From Taenia hydatigena (taxonomy: Eukaryota > Platyhelminthes > Cestoda > Cyclophyllidea > Taeniidae): a stretch of 64,000 bases of DNA. The stretch lies in NCBI GenBank assembly GCA_036345935.2, contig JADWOT020000001.1, positions 35,129,636 through 35,193,635 on the forward strand, read 5' to 3'. This document shows, in pieces, positions 1 to 10,030 of this stretch. The translations under genes were made by a program, and so were the position numbers. Position 1 is the first letter of the stretch. Each line of letters opens with the position of its first letter. The notes below the pieces were generated by a model. That model saw only the letters and a list, made by a program, of their open reading frames with translations. It did not search any database and was not told where the DNA came from.

Positions 1-535
1 GAAAGAAGAAGAAATGAAGCAAAGCTGCAAAGGATATGCTGTCGTTACCAACTTTGATTGTTGTGCTGGCAAGGAATCAAGGGCTACAATAATATCGAGA
101 TAATCTCCTACCACCCTTACACGCCTATGCTAAGATGCAGCCTAGATCAAATAGGGCACTAGGCAGACCATCAGCTGGCAGTTGCTTTAGTCCTTGCGGT
201 ACTGCAATAGTGAATTTGAAAAACATCAATGTTTGATCTCATCATAAGGGCTATAATTAAATGCGGTTGTGCCAGTTTAAACGAGACATGTCTATTGGCC
301 GATGCTACTGTGGTAGTGACTGACTGAAAGTAATTTACCCTCAGCTGGCAGTTTCCTCGTTACGAGGGTCTATCTTCTGCAAGTGCTTTAACATTAGTAA
401 CGTTTTTGGGCTCTAATGGCAAAGATCATGGATGTTTGGTCTATTACTGTAACCTATTTTTCAGTTATCTGTCAGTATTTTGAACAAAGTTCCTGCATCT
501 CTAGAAGACGACTACCTCCATGCCACAAATAATTG
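1..535. other. No gene recognised
   Basis: I see no coding pattern, RNA gene or long repeat here. A short phrase, tcagctggcagtt, occurs near 165 and again near 340, which is too little to interpret. Confidence 0.5.
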
Positions 536-1065
536 ACTTCTACTTCTATGGAAACCCACATTCTGCAGGCTTACTCACCACAGAATTCAAGTCTAACTGA
601 ATGGACGCGCTCAACTTTTCTCTGCAGCTGTTTCTTGGTCAAAGCCAATTTGAGTATCTGCGTGCATACGATGTCGAGAAAAGTGACCGAGGCGAAAAAA
701 CAATGCGCTACCTTCATTTTACCGAACGGATCAGTGACCAAAGAAATACAATCTCGTACTCTCTCCTGCGTTGCTTGAATTGAGAGGCAGGCCTATTCTA
801 ATAAATTACTATTGCATAACCTTTGCTGGCAGTCAGTACCTCCTGCTCAAATTCGCTTTGGTTGAGAAACGGCTGACACAAAACTTGAGCGTGGCCATTC
901 AGCTAGCCTGCGATTCTAAGGTGGATGGATGTGCGCAATGTGGATTGAGGTTGACCTTTCTGCCTCTTGTGCTGCCTGTAGACCTCAACCTGATGATGGG
1001 GCCCTGCCTAGTAAGAAAACACAAAATTGATGCTTTTATTACATCTTGATTTTGTGGGGTCAATA
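535..1065. repeat. Repeat family A, inverted pair of a decayed coding-like block
   Basis: Two diverged copies of one block sit back to back. The minus-strand copy is at about 540-670 and the plus-strand copy at about 770-1060. The plus copy holds an open frame of about 92 codons. Its translation matches, without gaps and with roughly three quarters identity, the minus-strand frame at 35935-36231. Further copies lie at 36330-36560, 48285-48560, 50985-51215 and 54590-54800. Shared translated phrases include LKFAL, QNL, VDGRAQ and LDLNS. The protein is not recognised. Most copies carry stops, so this is probably an old exon duplicated with its surroundings. Confidence 0.6.
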
Positions 1066-1084
1066 GCAGCTTTAGGTGATCAAT

Positions 1085-1400
1085 TCTTAGAAAGCCTTAT
1101 TTGATGACAGTTCAGTAGTCAGAGACGTGTTTGACGAACGCTTCTCATCTAACTTGGAACACGAAATGGTCAGGCATACATAAAGCAAACATGTCGACCT
1201 GACGAGGCGGCTAGATATTCGTCCCCACTAATGATGCTGCAATCACTCCGGTCGTAGAATTTGGCGGAGTGTTGCAGCAGCATTAATCACAGAGACAGCG
1301 GAGGTGGAGCAACAGCACCGGTCCTCCTCCAAACGTGCTTAATCCTCACCACCCCACCTCGTTAATCATAGGACCAGTGATGGATGCCGATACCCACCTG
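1085..1400 (+). repeat. Repeat family B copy
   Basis: This copy carries the B signature: a GTGTTYG..GAACGCTTCTC phrase, then TCTAAC, then an 'aatttggcggag' block. It resembles 30280-30740, 38570-38830, 45390-45650 and 59810-60170 on the plus strand, and 35620-35880 on the minus strand. No convincing protein is visible. It could be a non-autonomous retroelement such as the taeniid miniature terminal-repeat elements, but I could not define terminal repeats. Confidence 0.5.
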
Positions 1401-1985
1401 CGTACAATCTACTCGTTTCGTTCTACTATACACCGTGGCGAAAGTGTCGGCACACAGCCGCTGACATTGTAACAGCCGCACACTTCGTGGAAACCACCTC
1501 TCAGTCAATGTGGATCGAGATTGTTCAAATGTGACGTCTGCAGTCATGGTGCGTCTCCTTCCTTTCTGCATCCATTGGTGGTCCCATCACTAAACGAGTG
1601 ATGTCTGCACAACTTGCCTACTTGGACAGGCAGGAGCGTTTTACCCGTTACCCGTTACTGCTAAGGTTTTCTTTGCAATGTGAGAGAGATTCCCCACATA
1701 TCTATCGTCTCCTTGGTTCCAGAGCGGATTGCAGCCTCGGAAAGTTTTGAAACTCGACGAACTTTGCCCTTACAGTCACCTAGTGGATTTCATCATTGCA
1801 TGAGGAAAATAATCGGAAATGTTCTTTCTACCCCAGCAAGTTCTCGCAGACTTCGCAGTCTTAAGAATCCACCATGCGCAGAAGAGACAGAAGAGAACAA
1901 GCACAATAAAACCTTTTCCACTCCACTACCCGTCAATAAAGAAAGTCCGAGCTTTCGTCTGCAAGTTTTAAGCCACATCAAGTGC
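1390..1985 (+). repeat. Repeat family M copy
   Basis: It is homologous to 60250-60960 (plus), 63400-64000 (minus) and, in its distal part, 48600-48960 (plus). The end of the block translates as similar phrases in two copies (VLSTPAS here, VLSTQAS at 48.7 kb), so it may once have been coding. It sits directly between a B copy and a D copy. The same B-M order occurs at 60 kb, which shows that a composite unit was duplicated. Confidence 0.55.
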
Positions 1986-2520
1986 TAGTTTCATTAACTA
2001 TTTTAAGGAAAGTATTCACTAAAAGGGGATAGGATAAGCAATGGTGCGTTGGAAGTGGGTAGGTGAGTAGGTGTGAGGGACGCGAAGGCCACCTGTAGGT
2101 AGCGGTCGAGATTAATGGAATAAATAGAAGGAAACAGTAGGTGATGTGCATAATCCACTGGAATCACCAATGTGCACAACAGTTATCTCCTCCAGTTCAC
2201 TTTACTTCTCATCATTAAACTGTCGTCTCCCTCTCCAACTAGCCAAATGCTCTCGCTTTCGATGACTTTAGAGCTTGCATAGAGTCGTCGGGATGACACA
2301 TGCGACAAGTGACCATATGACCATAGGTGGCACAAGCATAGCCACTGAGAGGTGATTATTTCAGGTTAAAATTATTCCCCAGCGGTTTCTCAACCCACTC
2401 GAGAGAGCTCTGCATGATTTTACAGCGTCTGCGCAAAACATCTCCAATCGTGTTATTCAAAGCAGTCGACCTCTCAGCACCCCGACTAACCACACTCATT
2501 CTAGCTCTAGATTTATCGGA
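1985..2520 (-). repeat. Repeat family D copy (exon-like block)
   Basis: The sequence matches 13870-14420 (same orientation) and, inverted, 57350-57900. Shorter copies are at 34990-35260, 61430-61700 and 62640-62990. Read on the minus strand, it contains a block translating like VIESESIWLV and RSKVN. The copy at 57.4 kb gives VIECEGIWLV and RSKVNLRGD. In all long copies this block is followed by a GT donor-like site. The protein is not recognised. Confidence 0.6.
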
Positions 2521-2639
2521 TGTTGACAAGGAAACCGGCGTTTTCCTAACACTGAAAGCTGGGCAGAGAATGCAGCACCGATAGCTCCACCCCAAAACAG
2601 TTGGTTTATACTGGGGAAGACTTGCCTCACAATGGAGAT

Positions 2640-2940
2640 CAATTAAAATAAACGGATGCCTCGATACAAGCAGAGGAGACAGTGACTCACATTTGGTTCA
2701 CCTCCCTGCCAATCATTCCATGGCCTAAAATACGCCACAGCTGTGTTGGATATAGAAGTCGAAATGAGGACCTTCATGATCTGCAACTTCGTCACTATTG
2801 AGCGGTGGATTAACCACATCTCGGGATCGCAATTAACATTGCTGGTGGCGACACACACCATAGAAAACTGACACAGTAGCACAGTTGCTAGCAGTTGGTG
2901 AGGTGGATGATTAGTTGGTTCGCAGGTTCGACCGGACAAG
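2640..2940 (-). repeat. Diverged repeat shared with 56780-56890
   Basis: On the minus strand, the translation near 2820-2935 contains QLLATVLLCQ. This matches QQLATVLLGQ on the plus strand at 56780-56890. Only this short core is clearly homologous. A related phrase (attaaccacatctcg against gtaactacatctcg) recurs at 2805 and 3048. No gene was recognised. Confidence 0.35.
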
Positions 2941-3039
2941 CATTCAATAACTTGCGCGACTAAGTGACAGGCTTATGATTACCCACCGAACACATTGTAG
3001 TACAAAATAATGCAAGCAATGACGTTGCAACACGACAAG

Positions 3040-3430
3040 ACCGGCAAAGTAACTACATCTCGAGATTTCAACTAACAGTGGTGGTGTCTACGCACTGCAT
3101 TTCAGACTTAGATGGGCTGACAGGGACTTAGTTAAGATAGTTATAATGCCTTTGAATTGCTTTGGGTGGCACAAACGTTAATTGACACGTCAAGTGAGTT
3201 TTGCTTACTGCCAGAAGCATGGCGCAGGCTTGGTCTCCGGATGATCGTTGACCTACCGAGATAGAGAAGTAGTGACAAGAGGATAATATAATTTGCTGTG
3301 TCATTCAAGGCATTCAGGAAGTGGATGGTGGCAGCAATAAACATGACGCTCTTCAGACTCCCCTGCACTGCTGACCTTTACCACAGTAAATTCCACCGAC
3401 CATCAACTTACATAACGGCTGCATTACGGA
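3040..3430 (-). repeat. Repeat family H copy
   Basis: A direct repeat of 40260-40600. Translated minus-strand frames share phrases such as NALN, HIILLS/YIILLS and RSTIIRR/RSTAIRR. The 40 kb copy stops just before the start of a B copy and the assembly gap. No recognised function. Confidence 0.5.
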
Positions 3431-3499
3431 CTCACAAACAAACTGCACCAAACAGTTACCGATCTATATAAAAGGCAAATTTAGTGGGCCGAGACACAT

Positions 3500-3845
3500 C
3501 CGCGCACAACGCATAGCTACTAACTAACTAATGAGTAGCATGTCGCAGTGCCAGTGTATCGTTTAATGGGCCAGTAAGCTGCCTATTCCGCATCTTAGTT
3601 CAATCCAACATTAACCAAACCACCTTTTAGCATCTACTAATCAGAGAGCGACGTCAGCTGTCCTTTGGAGAGGACTATTGAAATGCCTGTGTTTGTCCAG
3701 TTAGCGTCCACTCCTCCTCATCTGCTTCCAGTCAGCAAATTAAGCACAGAATGGCAAGACGCATTGATGCTTTGCAGCAATAGCATTCTGCAACTGCAGT
3801 CACCACTTGCTTGCCCATAACTTTTACCTTCGATTCCTTGAAACG
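3500..3845 (+). repeat. Repeat family I copy
   Basis: Homologous in the same orientation to about 51440-51660. The clearest shared stretch begins at 'ctgcttccagtcagcaaat' (near 3725 and 51547). No coding content was recognised. Confidence 0.45.
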
Positions 3846-5720
3846 AAAAGAGGGAGAGCAAGTAGGGAACAAATTTCTATAAAGATATGACGGAAAACAC
3901 TTCTCGGTCGAAGGCGAATAATGATACTTGTGCATGAGGATGTGCATCCATCGAATGATTTTGGCCAGAAGAGAACGGTTCAGTTCACCACGTCTACTTC
4001 AGCTATGCCGATATACCCAAACGGGCAGCGATCCATCAAAATTAGCAGGTGCCGATATGATGACAGCAAAACCAGCAATGACACTACTCCTTGTCTTTTG
4101 GACGGCAGTATAGAGACGCATTTGCTGTCCTACCGATACTCAATGTCCGAGAATCCCCTATCACCAACGCAGTCAATATCAACACTAGCATCTGGCTCGT
4201 AACCATGAGCAATGCAGCCAGAGGTGCCAAAGACGCCCGATTAAGCCTCTACAACTGTGCTTTCCTCCGTCTCTGTGGTCTGTGCTGCCCTGACCTCAAG
4301 GAAGAAGGCTATGTCCCATTATGACAGTGAGAACCAGGACCTGAACAGCACATGCCTTTAGGAGTGTGCTGATGCATAATTTGAATAAATTAAGGGGATC
4401 GCTTTTAACAACATTTGGGTTAACTGCTGGTCACTTCATGTGGACCCTTCAACGTGGCCGAAATGTGATCTTTACTGACTGCCACACTTTTTGCTGTTCC
4501 CTCGTTAACGAGCGAACTATCAGTGCGATGATTAGTGCGAAGAAATTGTCCTCTCCCTGTTGGAGAGGATAGTCGCATGATTGGGATGAGCTGTCGGAAT
4601 AATTCCGCCCACCATCGACATGGTTGGGTCTGGCTCTACCAATTCCTAATAAATTCTTTAACAGCGCAGAAAGAGGGCACCACCAGAACTGATTTTATCC
4701 ACGTTAGGCAAAACACATTCAAACTACAATTGAGGAAACCGTTTTCGATGTTGATCTGAGTAGGACGCTTCGCGTTAAATGTGACACAGACGACGATTTA
4801 CAATTGCACAACCTCCATTCTTCTCTCCTTCCTTAGTTTAACATCCTTCTCTTCTTTACGGAGGACTCGCGTTCAAATAAAGTGACCCGTTGCAGTGGTG
4901 TAAAGACAAACCATTTGGACGGTCGAAGCTACAAGTTGACACGATGGATTTGGGGACAGGCTAGCATTATTAGGTTGTGAAGTAACTTCCACACGATTGT
5001 CCAATTACTTTAGAGAGATCTTGAGGAGAATGAAGGATTCCGCGTCGACTAAAGTGCGAATGTTGCGGTACCCTTGCTAAAGTGAGGTGGCAGCAGCGTT
5101 ACACACAATCCATTGACCAATCAGATGTACAAGAGCAGTTCGTTTAAACCTAACCACCACGCAGAGAAGATCGTCGCATGCCTGCAGTGAGAAGTCGGTT
5201 TCAGCATCTATGCAATCCAAATCACGTCATTAGGCCACTTATCGAGGCTATTCCACAGAGATTCAAAAACTCTTGTCGGCGTTACTGTCCGAAGACTACG
5301 ACGGTGACAGAATAGTTAAGCCTTGCTGTAGGCACCAGTCTGCAGTTAGCTGGAGCATCACTGCAATCACTGGAATGCCATATGGTCTTTACCATCCTGT
5401 GGTAATCAGGACTAGGAGAAGGCTAAAACAATGAGAAGTGTGGCCGTTGAGGCACGGATCATGCTAAATCGACGATCTGAATCCCTCCACCTGCGCAACT
5501 GCAATGCACTTAGCACCTTTAAATCCCAAACAATTTTAAGCACTACACATACACAAACAAATCCAAAAATCAGACACCTTAACAAGTCAAGCACTTTCAA
5601 CCTTATAAACAAGTAACTATACCTCTTACTTTTCTGCCTCTTCCCTCCTCCACCTCGCCCTCCTTCTCACCATCTCAACCATTCTTTAAAGACAACTCTT
5701 TACAAATCCAATCTCTTTAT
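3845..5720. other. No gene recognised; short repeat N near 4200-4290
   Basis: Only one repeat was noticed. About 80 bases at 4200-4290 (minus) match 59360-59440 (plus), sharing 'ggcacctctggctgc'. A minus-strand frame starting at 4206 would give a short hydrophobic N-terminus (MLVLILTALVIG) that stops after 40 codons. That is too short to call a gene. Confidence 0.35.
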
Positions 5721-5724
5721 TTGA

Positions 5725-6060
5725 TTTGTCGACCGCATCGTCAGGATTTTACCTTTCGGCGATCTGATTGCGACGCTTTCGGACAGAGAAATGGTCTACG
5801 CAGCATTCCTGCTTGCGTACACGAGCTTCGCACTGCTCAATTGGAGCAGTGCAATGAGCTTCCCTCCCTCCCTACTTGGCCAATAATTACGCCGCCTTGT
5901 GCATCTGATGACGAGGAAAGGTAATGCGGAAGATCACCACCGGTGCTCAATTGGAGTAGAGATGAGACCCTGCAGACGCCGTCAACACAAGCTGCCGTCG
6001 GCCTCAGTGGACCAGGATGCAACTAGCTTCGCAACGCCATCTCTTTCTCCTCAACTTACA
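5725..6060 (+). pseudogene. Membrane-segment gene family G, copy 1 (degenerate)
   Basis: The stretch translates as ...LSDREMVYAAFLLAY then SFALLNWSSA, a hydrophobic segment that could be a transmembrane helix or signal anchor. The same phrase (YAVFLLAY, SFALLNWSSA) occurs in the 49.4 kb copy. The region holding the end of exon 1, the donor and most of intron 1 in the other copies is missing or rewritten here. The downstream exon-2-like part (SASVDQ) is still recognisable. Frames disagree between copies, so I cannot decide the true reading frame of exon 2. No family was recognised. Confidence 0.5.
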
Positions 6061-7585
6061 TTGCCGGTGCTGCTTGCATGACAACTGTATGCAGTCAGCC
6101 TCAACTTGGTAAGGTCGACTAATCTGCAGCAGCTATCCACACTAGCAAATAGCATAATTGGGACGTGTAAAAATAAACTTACCAAATCAAATGCTTTAAA
6201 TGGTAGCACTGCAGTAAATAATGCACATGCAAACTTGGTAGCCCTTTTGCTCGTCCATAACAACGATTCAATGCGAGAAATCGCCATCATCGCACGAGAA
6301 GACGTAGAGCCAGCAGAAATGTCAGTCAAACCACCGCGTCGTCACCTTCGAGCGAAGCGTCAATTGTGGTCACGGAAACGACAATTAAAAACAAGGAATG
6401 ATTTGGGTGATAAGAGTAACGCATTCGAAAACATAACTAATTCAATTTTGTGTTTGTATTAAACTTTACGAGACCGCATTAGTGGGTTAGAGATGCCGCG
6501 CATAATGACAAATGCAACAATACATATTTTAGCGCGAATATTTTAAGCACCGAATTAATATTTAGCTGAGATTGTGATGTGCATACTATAGCTGCTTTGG
6601 TTATTGAAATGTGGCACTGCTAAAAGTGAGTTATTAGATCTCACAGTTTTTATCTGACATCTTGCATTGGCCCAGTGAAGCGAACTCATATCCTGGCTAC
6701 TCACGGCAGGGTGGAAAGGATGGCGTGGAAGCGATTTTGTGAATGAGTCTACTCACCCATTATCAGACCACTCCTGCGAATCGTTGCGTGCGAGAGAGAG
6801 TGCGTCGTAGTCACTGCTAAGATATGGTTCAGCCACTCCTTTATGTTTATACTCGTTCGATGGTTGGCCGGTTGCTCTATTTCAACTTGTCGTTGCACAG
6901 TTTCGGTGGCCTTATGCAAGGTGTGAAGCATTAGAATATCATGGCAGCCGATGTTAGAAGGAGAGGCAATGCGAGATGTGAGGTGGAATGAGCAATTCGA
7001 AAATATGTATGCCCATTAAATTGCTATATTATGGAATGTCTGTCGCATAGTCGGTAAGCTGGATCGCTGCCAACCCTGTTCACTCATTTCTCACTAGAAT
7101 TGACATTGTTAACCAATATTTTAATGTGGTGGCGCCTCTCACACCCACCTACTTAGCCCACTAATGTTCGTCTCATTACCATTCACCCCATCCTGCCCAC
7201 ATAGAAGGCGAACAGAAAGCACTGATATGGCAAAACTCTGTTAACACGATACAATCGTGCTATGGGGTGTGGGGAAGAGGGTTATGGAGAGGGGGAAAAG
7301 GGACGAGGCGAATGATCCCTAACAACTTAGACAGCAGAAGATGCGCCATCTTCCTGTGCGTCCTCTTCTTACTCCGGGTTGGTGTTTTAGCCCTAAAATA
7401 ACCAATGGAAGAAGAGAAGGGTGAGGATGCAAAATAAGGAGGAGGAGGGGGAGGAGGAGAGTGGATGAGTGCGAGGAGCTTACGGGGGTGTTGAGCATTC
7501 CACTCTCGCCACCAGCGCTCAGCTAAAAGAAGTAATAAAACCATGCCGATGTGGCTAATGCCTGTAAATTAGGTGGTCTAAAGTG
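6060..7585. other. No gene recognised
   Basis: A purine-rich GGA-type tract lies at 7437-7460. Otherwise I see short open frames without coding signals and no match to the repeat families named here. Confidence 0.4.
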
Positions 7586-8080
7586 AAAACAACGCTAATG
7601 CTACTGATAGCTGCCCAAACAATAAAAGCAAGTCAGCTGAAAGACGTATGCTGAGTCTGCAAGTAATTATGAACCAAGTGATTGAGCATAAAAGCGTGAA
7701 GTAAGTCTTGAGCTAGAACCGCTATGTAACTCCTACAAAGTGACTTTACCATTATGCAGAGGAGGAGGAGGAGGGAAAGAAGGGTGTGAGACTCACTTGG
7801 ATCGGTGCCTAGACACACGGCCTTAGTGGCCGGTGCAACCTCCTCGTCACGAAGGGGAGATATTGCAAAACTGGTTGTCTCCTGGTCCACTGAGGCCGGT
7901 GGCAGCCTTCGGTGGTGGCGCAAACAGGGTCTCACCTCAACTCCAACTCCTCGTCTTCCCTCCTTGTCACATCTACAAGGCAGCAGATTTATTAGCGAAA
8001 TGGACACACTTACAGTCGACAAGGGTTCCAGCGATACCAGCAATTGCCCACATGTAGGACCATGTGAGTAGGTTCAGCGC
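7585..8080 (-). pseudogene. Membrane-segment gene family G, copy 2 (truncated, fused to Hsp70 fragment)
   Basis: Minus-strand copy of the 49.4 kb gene. Exon 1 is cut at base 8080, where it joins Hsp70-derived sequence, and keeps LNLLTWSYMWAIAGIAGTLV. Intron 1 runs from 8013 to 7973. It is 41 bases long with GTAAG at the donor and TAG at the acceptor, the same length as in the 49 kb copy. Exon 2 then meets a stop in the frame that stays open at 49 kb. A second intron-like stretch follows, starting GTGAGTC, containing a TCC-rich tract and ending ACTTGCAG. Intron retention shows duplication at DNA level, not retroposition. Function unknown. Confidence 0.6.
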
Positions 8081-8174
8081 CTTCGACGTGTCCATCATGT
8101 CGATAGAGAAAGGTGAATTTGAGGTAAAGGCGGTTGGCGGTGACACGCATCTGGGCGGTGAATGTGCGATTTGC
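8081..8174 (+). pseudogene. Inverted Hsp70 fragment (5' arm of fold-back)
   Basis: On the plus strand this reads [20 protein letters not shown] and continues through DTHLGGE, part of the Hsp70 nucleotide-binding domain. Bases 8085-8174 pair with 8217-8306 with only 3 mismatches in 90. The loop between them is 42 bases. This arm keeps the ancestral Phe of the FDVS motif, whereas the minus-strand copy has ILDVS. So the other copy changed after duplication, or the arm came from another Hsp70 gene. Confidence 0.8.
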
Positions 8175-8216
8175 TTTTCGAGGCGCAACTGCTTCAAGAT
8201 ACAACTGTTAAGTCAT

Positions 8217-8920
8217 GCAAATCGCACATTCACCGCCCAGATGTGTGTCACCACCAACCGCCTTTACCTCAAATTTACCTTTCTCTATCGACATGATGGA
8301 CACGTCAAGGATGCCACAACCCCAATCAAAGACGAGCACATTGCGCTGCCTGTCGAATCTCTTGTCCATTCCGTAGGCGATGGCAGCTGCAGTTGGCTCA
8401 TTGATGAGGCGCAACACATTCAAGCCTGCCAGTTTCCCAGCATTGATCGTGGCCCGGCGCTGATCGCCATTAAAGCATGCTGACACTGTGATAACAGCAC
8501 TCGTCACCTTTCGCCCAAGTATGCCTCTGCTGTCTCCTTCATCTTCAATAACACCATGGACGAGATCTCCTCTGCAATGAAACGCTTTGCCTTACCACAA
8601 TGCTGCACTTCGATCTTCGGTATTTTTCCGGACTCTATCACTTTAAAGGGCCAGCGCTTTACGTCGACCTGTACAGTCATGTCTTTAAAACGGCGTCCAA
8701 TCAGACGCTTCACATCAAACACTGTGTTGGTAGGATTCATGAATACCTGCCTCATCGCGGCCTCACCGACGAGGCATTCCCGATCCGTAAAAGCAACACA
8801 ACTCGGCGTTGTGCGGTTGCCCTGATCATTAGCGATAATTTCAACTTTGCCATTCTGGACAACACCAACGCACGAGAACGTTGTTCCCAAGTCGATACCA
8901 ATGGCTAAACCCGCTGACAT
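8217..8920 (-). pseudogene. Hsp70 pseudogene, nucleotide-binding domain only
   Basis: Cytosolic Hsp70 is an ATP-dependent chaperone of about 640 residues; here only about the first 230 remain. The ATG at 8920 opens with the Hsp70 signature [13 protein letters not shown], followed by [10 protein letters not shown] and [12 protein letters not shown]. The frame breaks near 8508: one base is missing from a G run after AYLGER, and reading resumes at VTSAVITV. The second phosphate loop DLGGGT has become DWGCGI, and the sequence ends abruptly after DTHLGGE, where an inverted copy begins. There are no introns, as in most Hsp70 genes. Truncation, frameshift and a lost ATP-binding motif make it non-functional as a chaperone. 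Divergent, partly decayed Hsp70 expansions near chromosome ends are known in taeniid tapeworms. Confidence 0.92.
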
Positions 8921-8990
8921 TCTCTCGCGAAATGCACAGACGGTAACACTTCTAGTCTAATGAAGATGATCTTCACAGTCTTTGCAGCCC

Positions 8991-8996
8991 TTTATA
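8991..8996 (-). promoter_or_regulatory. TATA box of the Hsp70 pseudogene
   Basis: TATAAA followed by GGGC on the minus strand, 71-76 bases before the Hsp70 ATG. Position and sequence are typical of Hsp70 promoters, so the copy kept its core promoter. I found no convincing heat-shock element array (inverted GAA repeats) further upstream. Confidence 0.5.
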
Positions 8997-8999
8997 TCA

Positions 9000-9690
9000 G
9001 CTACAATGGATCACGGTGAACCTATCTACGGTGTGCGCTAACTACTCGGATGCCAGCACTTACCACTGCCTCAAGCTTCTTATTAGCTGACGACTGCACA
9101 CTCGAAGGGCTGACAGCCAATGCGTGCTCCTGTGTGAGCACATCTTTGATGTGAGTACTGACGCAAGCAGTGGCGACAGCTCCGTGTTAACGTGTGTTTG
9201 TGTGTGTGTGAAATAAATGTGTCATTTGAGCAGCAACAATATAGTGACTCCTGACAATTAATATTCTGATATCTCATTACCTTTACTGACATAGACATGA
9301 ACCATTTGAACTGGAATGCAAATTGGAAAAGTCGTAGCACAGCAGGATGCAAGGACACCTTACTCACTGCAACAACAAGTTAGCTCTTTACTCAGGGATA
9401 TGATTACATTCGTGGACGGTGAGTTGAGCTTTTGCGGCGAAAGTCAATGAAATTAATTTCAAGTGCACAATTGTCCAAAATTGAATTGGAATGCATTGTT
9501 TGGGTGCCTTACGGTAGTATTAAGATACTAGCCAATATGGGTCAAATGTCACGGTTTGCCTCAGACAGCTTGTATTCAAATGGTGACCATGCCGTGTTTT
9601 AAAATGATTACCGCCTCTGTGGAATCCTGTAAGGAGTTAAGAATCGTAACTCAAAGTTTCAGAAGTTTCGAAAGCATTGAAATGCATGAA
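9000..9690. other. No gene recognised
   Basis: Upstream of the Hsp70 pseudogene. The only notable feature is a short TG-rich tract at 9192-9210. Confidence 0.4.
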
Positions 9691-9700
9691 GGTTATTTCG

Positions 9701-9710
9701 TATAAAAGGT
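9701..9710 (+). promoter_or_regulatory. TATA-like box before the 9733 reading frame
   Basis: TATAAAAGGT, a near-perfect TATA box, lies 32 bases before the ATG at 9733. That spacing would leave almost no 5' leader, so it may be coincidental. Confidence 0.3.
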
Positions 9711-9732
9711 GTTCTCCATGAAGTGAAGGAAA

Positions 9733-10020
9733 ATGGCTGCGAGAATTAAAACAGCCTTAACAACCTTGCTTATCATTCACCTTAACTTCTTGCGACCACG
9801 CTCAGTGAATGACGCATCTTTGAGCACAGTTTGTGGTAATGGAACGCAAACCTACACCAGAGTTATTGTGCCCCACTTTTTAAGGTTCCTCCGTCACACC
9901 CAAATTAGGTGGAGCCACTCAAGAGCCGATAACAGACACAAGAGGAGTCACGTGTCGTTTGGCTTGACAGAGTCAGACAATTACATTCTTCGTGTCAGCA
10001 GTCATGCATTCAACCGCTAA
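9733..10020 (+). CDS. Possible small secreted basic protein (hypothetical)
   Basis: A 95-codon frame begins MAARIKTALTTLLIIHLNFL, which looks like a signal peptide with a short basic start and a hydrophobic core. The remainder is basic, with many Arg, His and Lys and two Cys or fewer, and includes HFLRFLRHTQIRW. Its distal two thirds (9815-10030) belong to repeat family K, whose inverted copy at 12690-12890 does not keep this frame. The protein may therefore be a chance frame in repeat DNA. No family was recognised. Confidence 0.2.
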   Translation: MAARIKTALTTLLIIHLNFLRPRSVNDASLSTVCGNGTQTYTRVIVPHFLRFLRHTQIRWSHSRADNRHKRSHVSFGLTESDNYILRVSSHAFNR

Positions 10021-10030
10021 TGCTTTAGGG
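9815..10030 (+). repeat. Repeat family K, copy 1 (inverted partner at 12690-12890)
   Basis: Shares the core 'ggtggagccactcaag' and, further on, 'gtcggcagtcat'-type sequence with the reverse complement of 12690-12890. A weaker relative is near 22120-22170. Confidence 0.5.
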
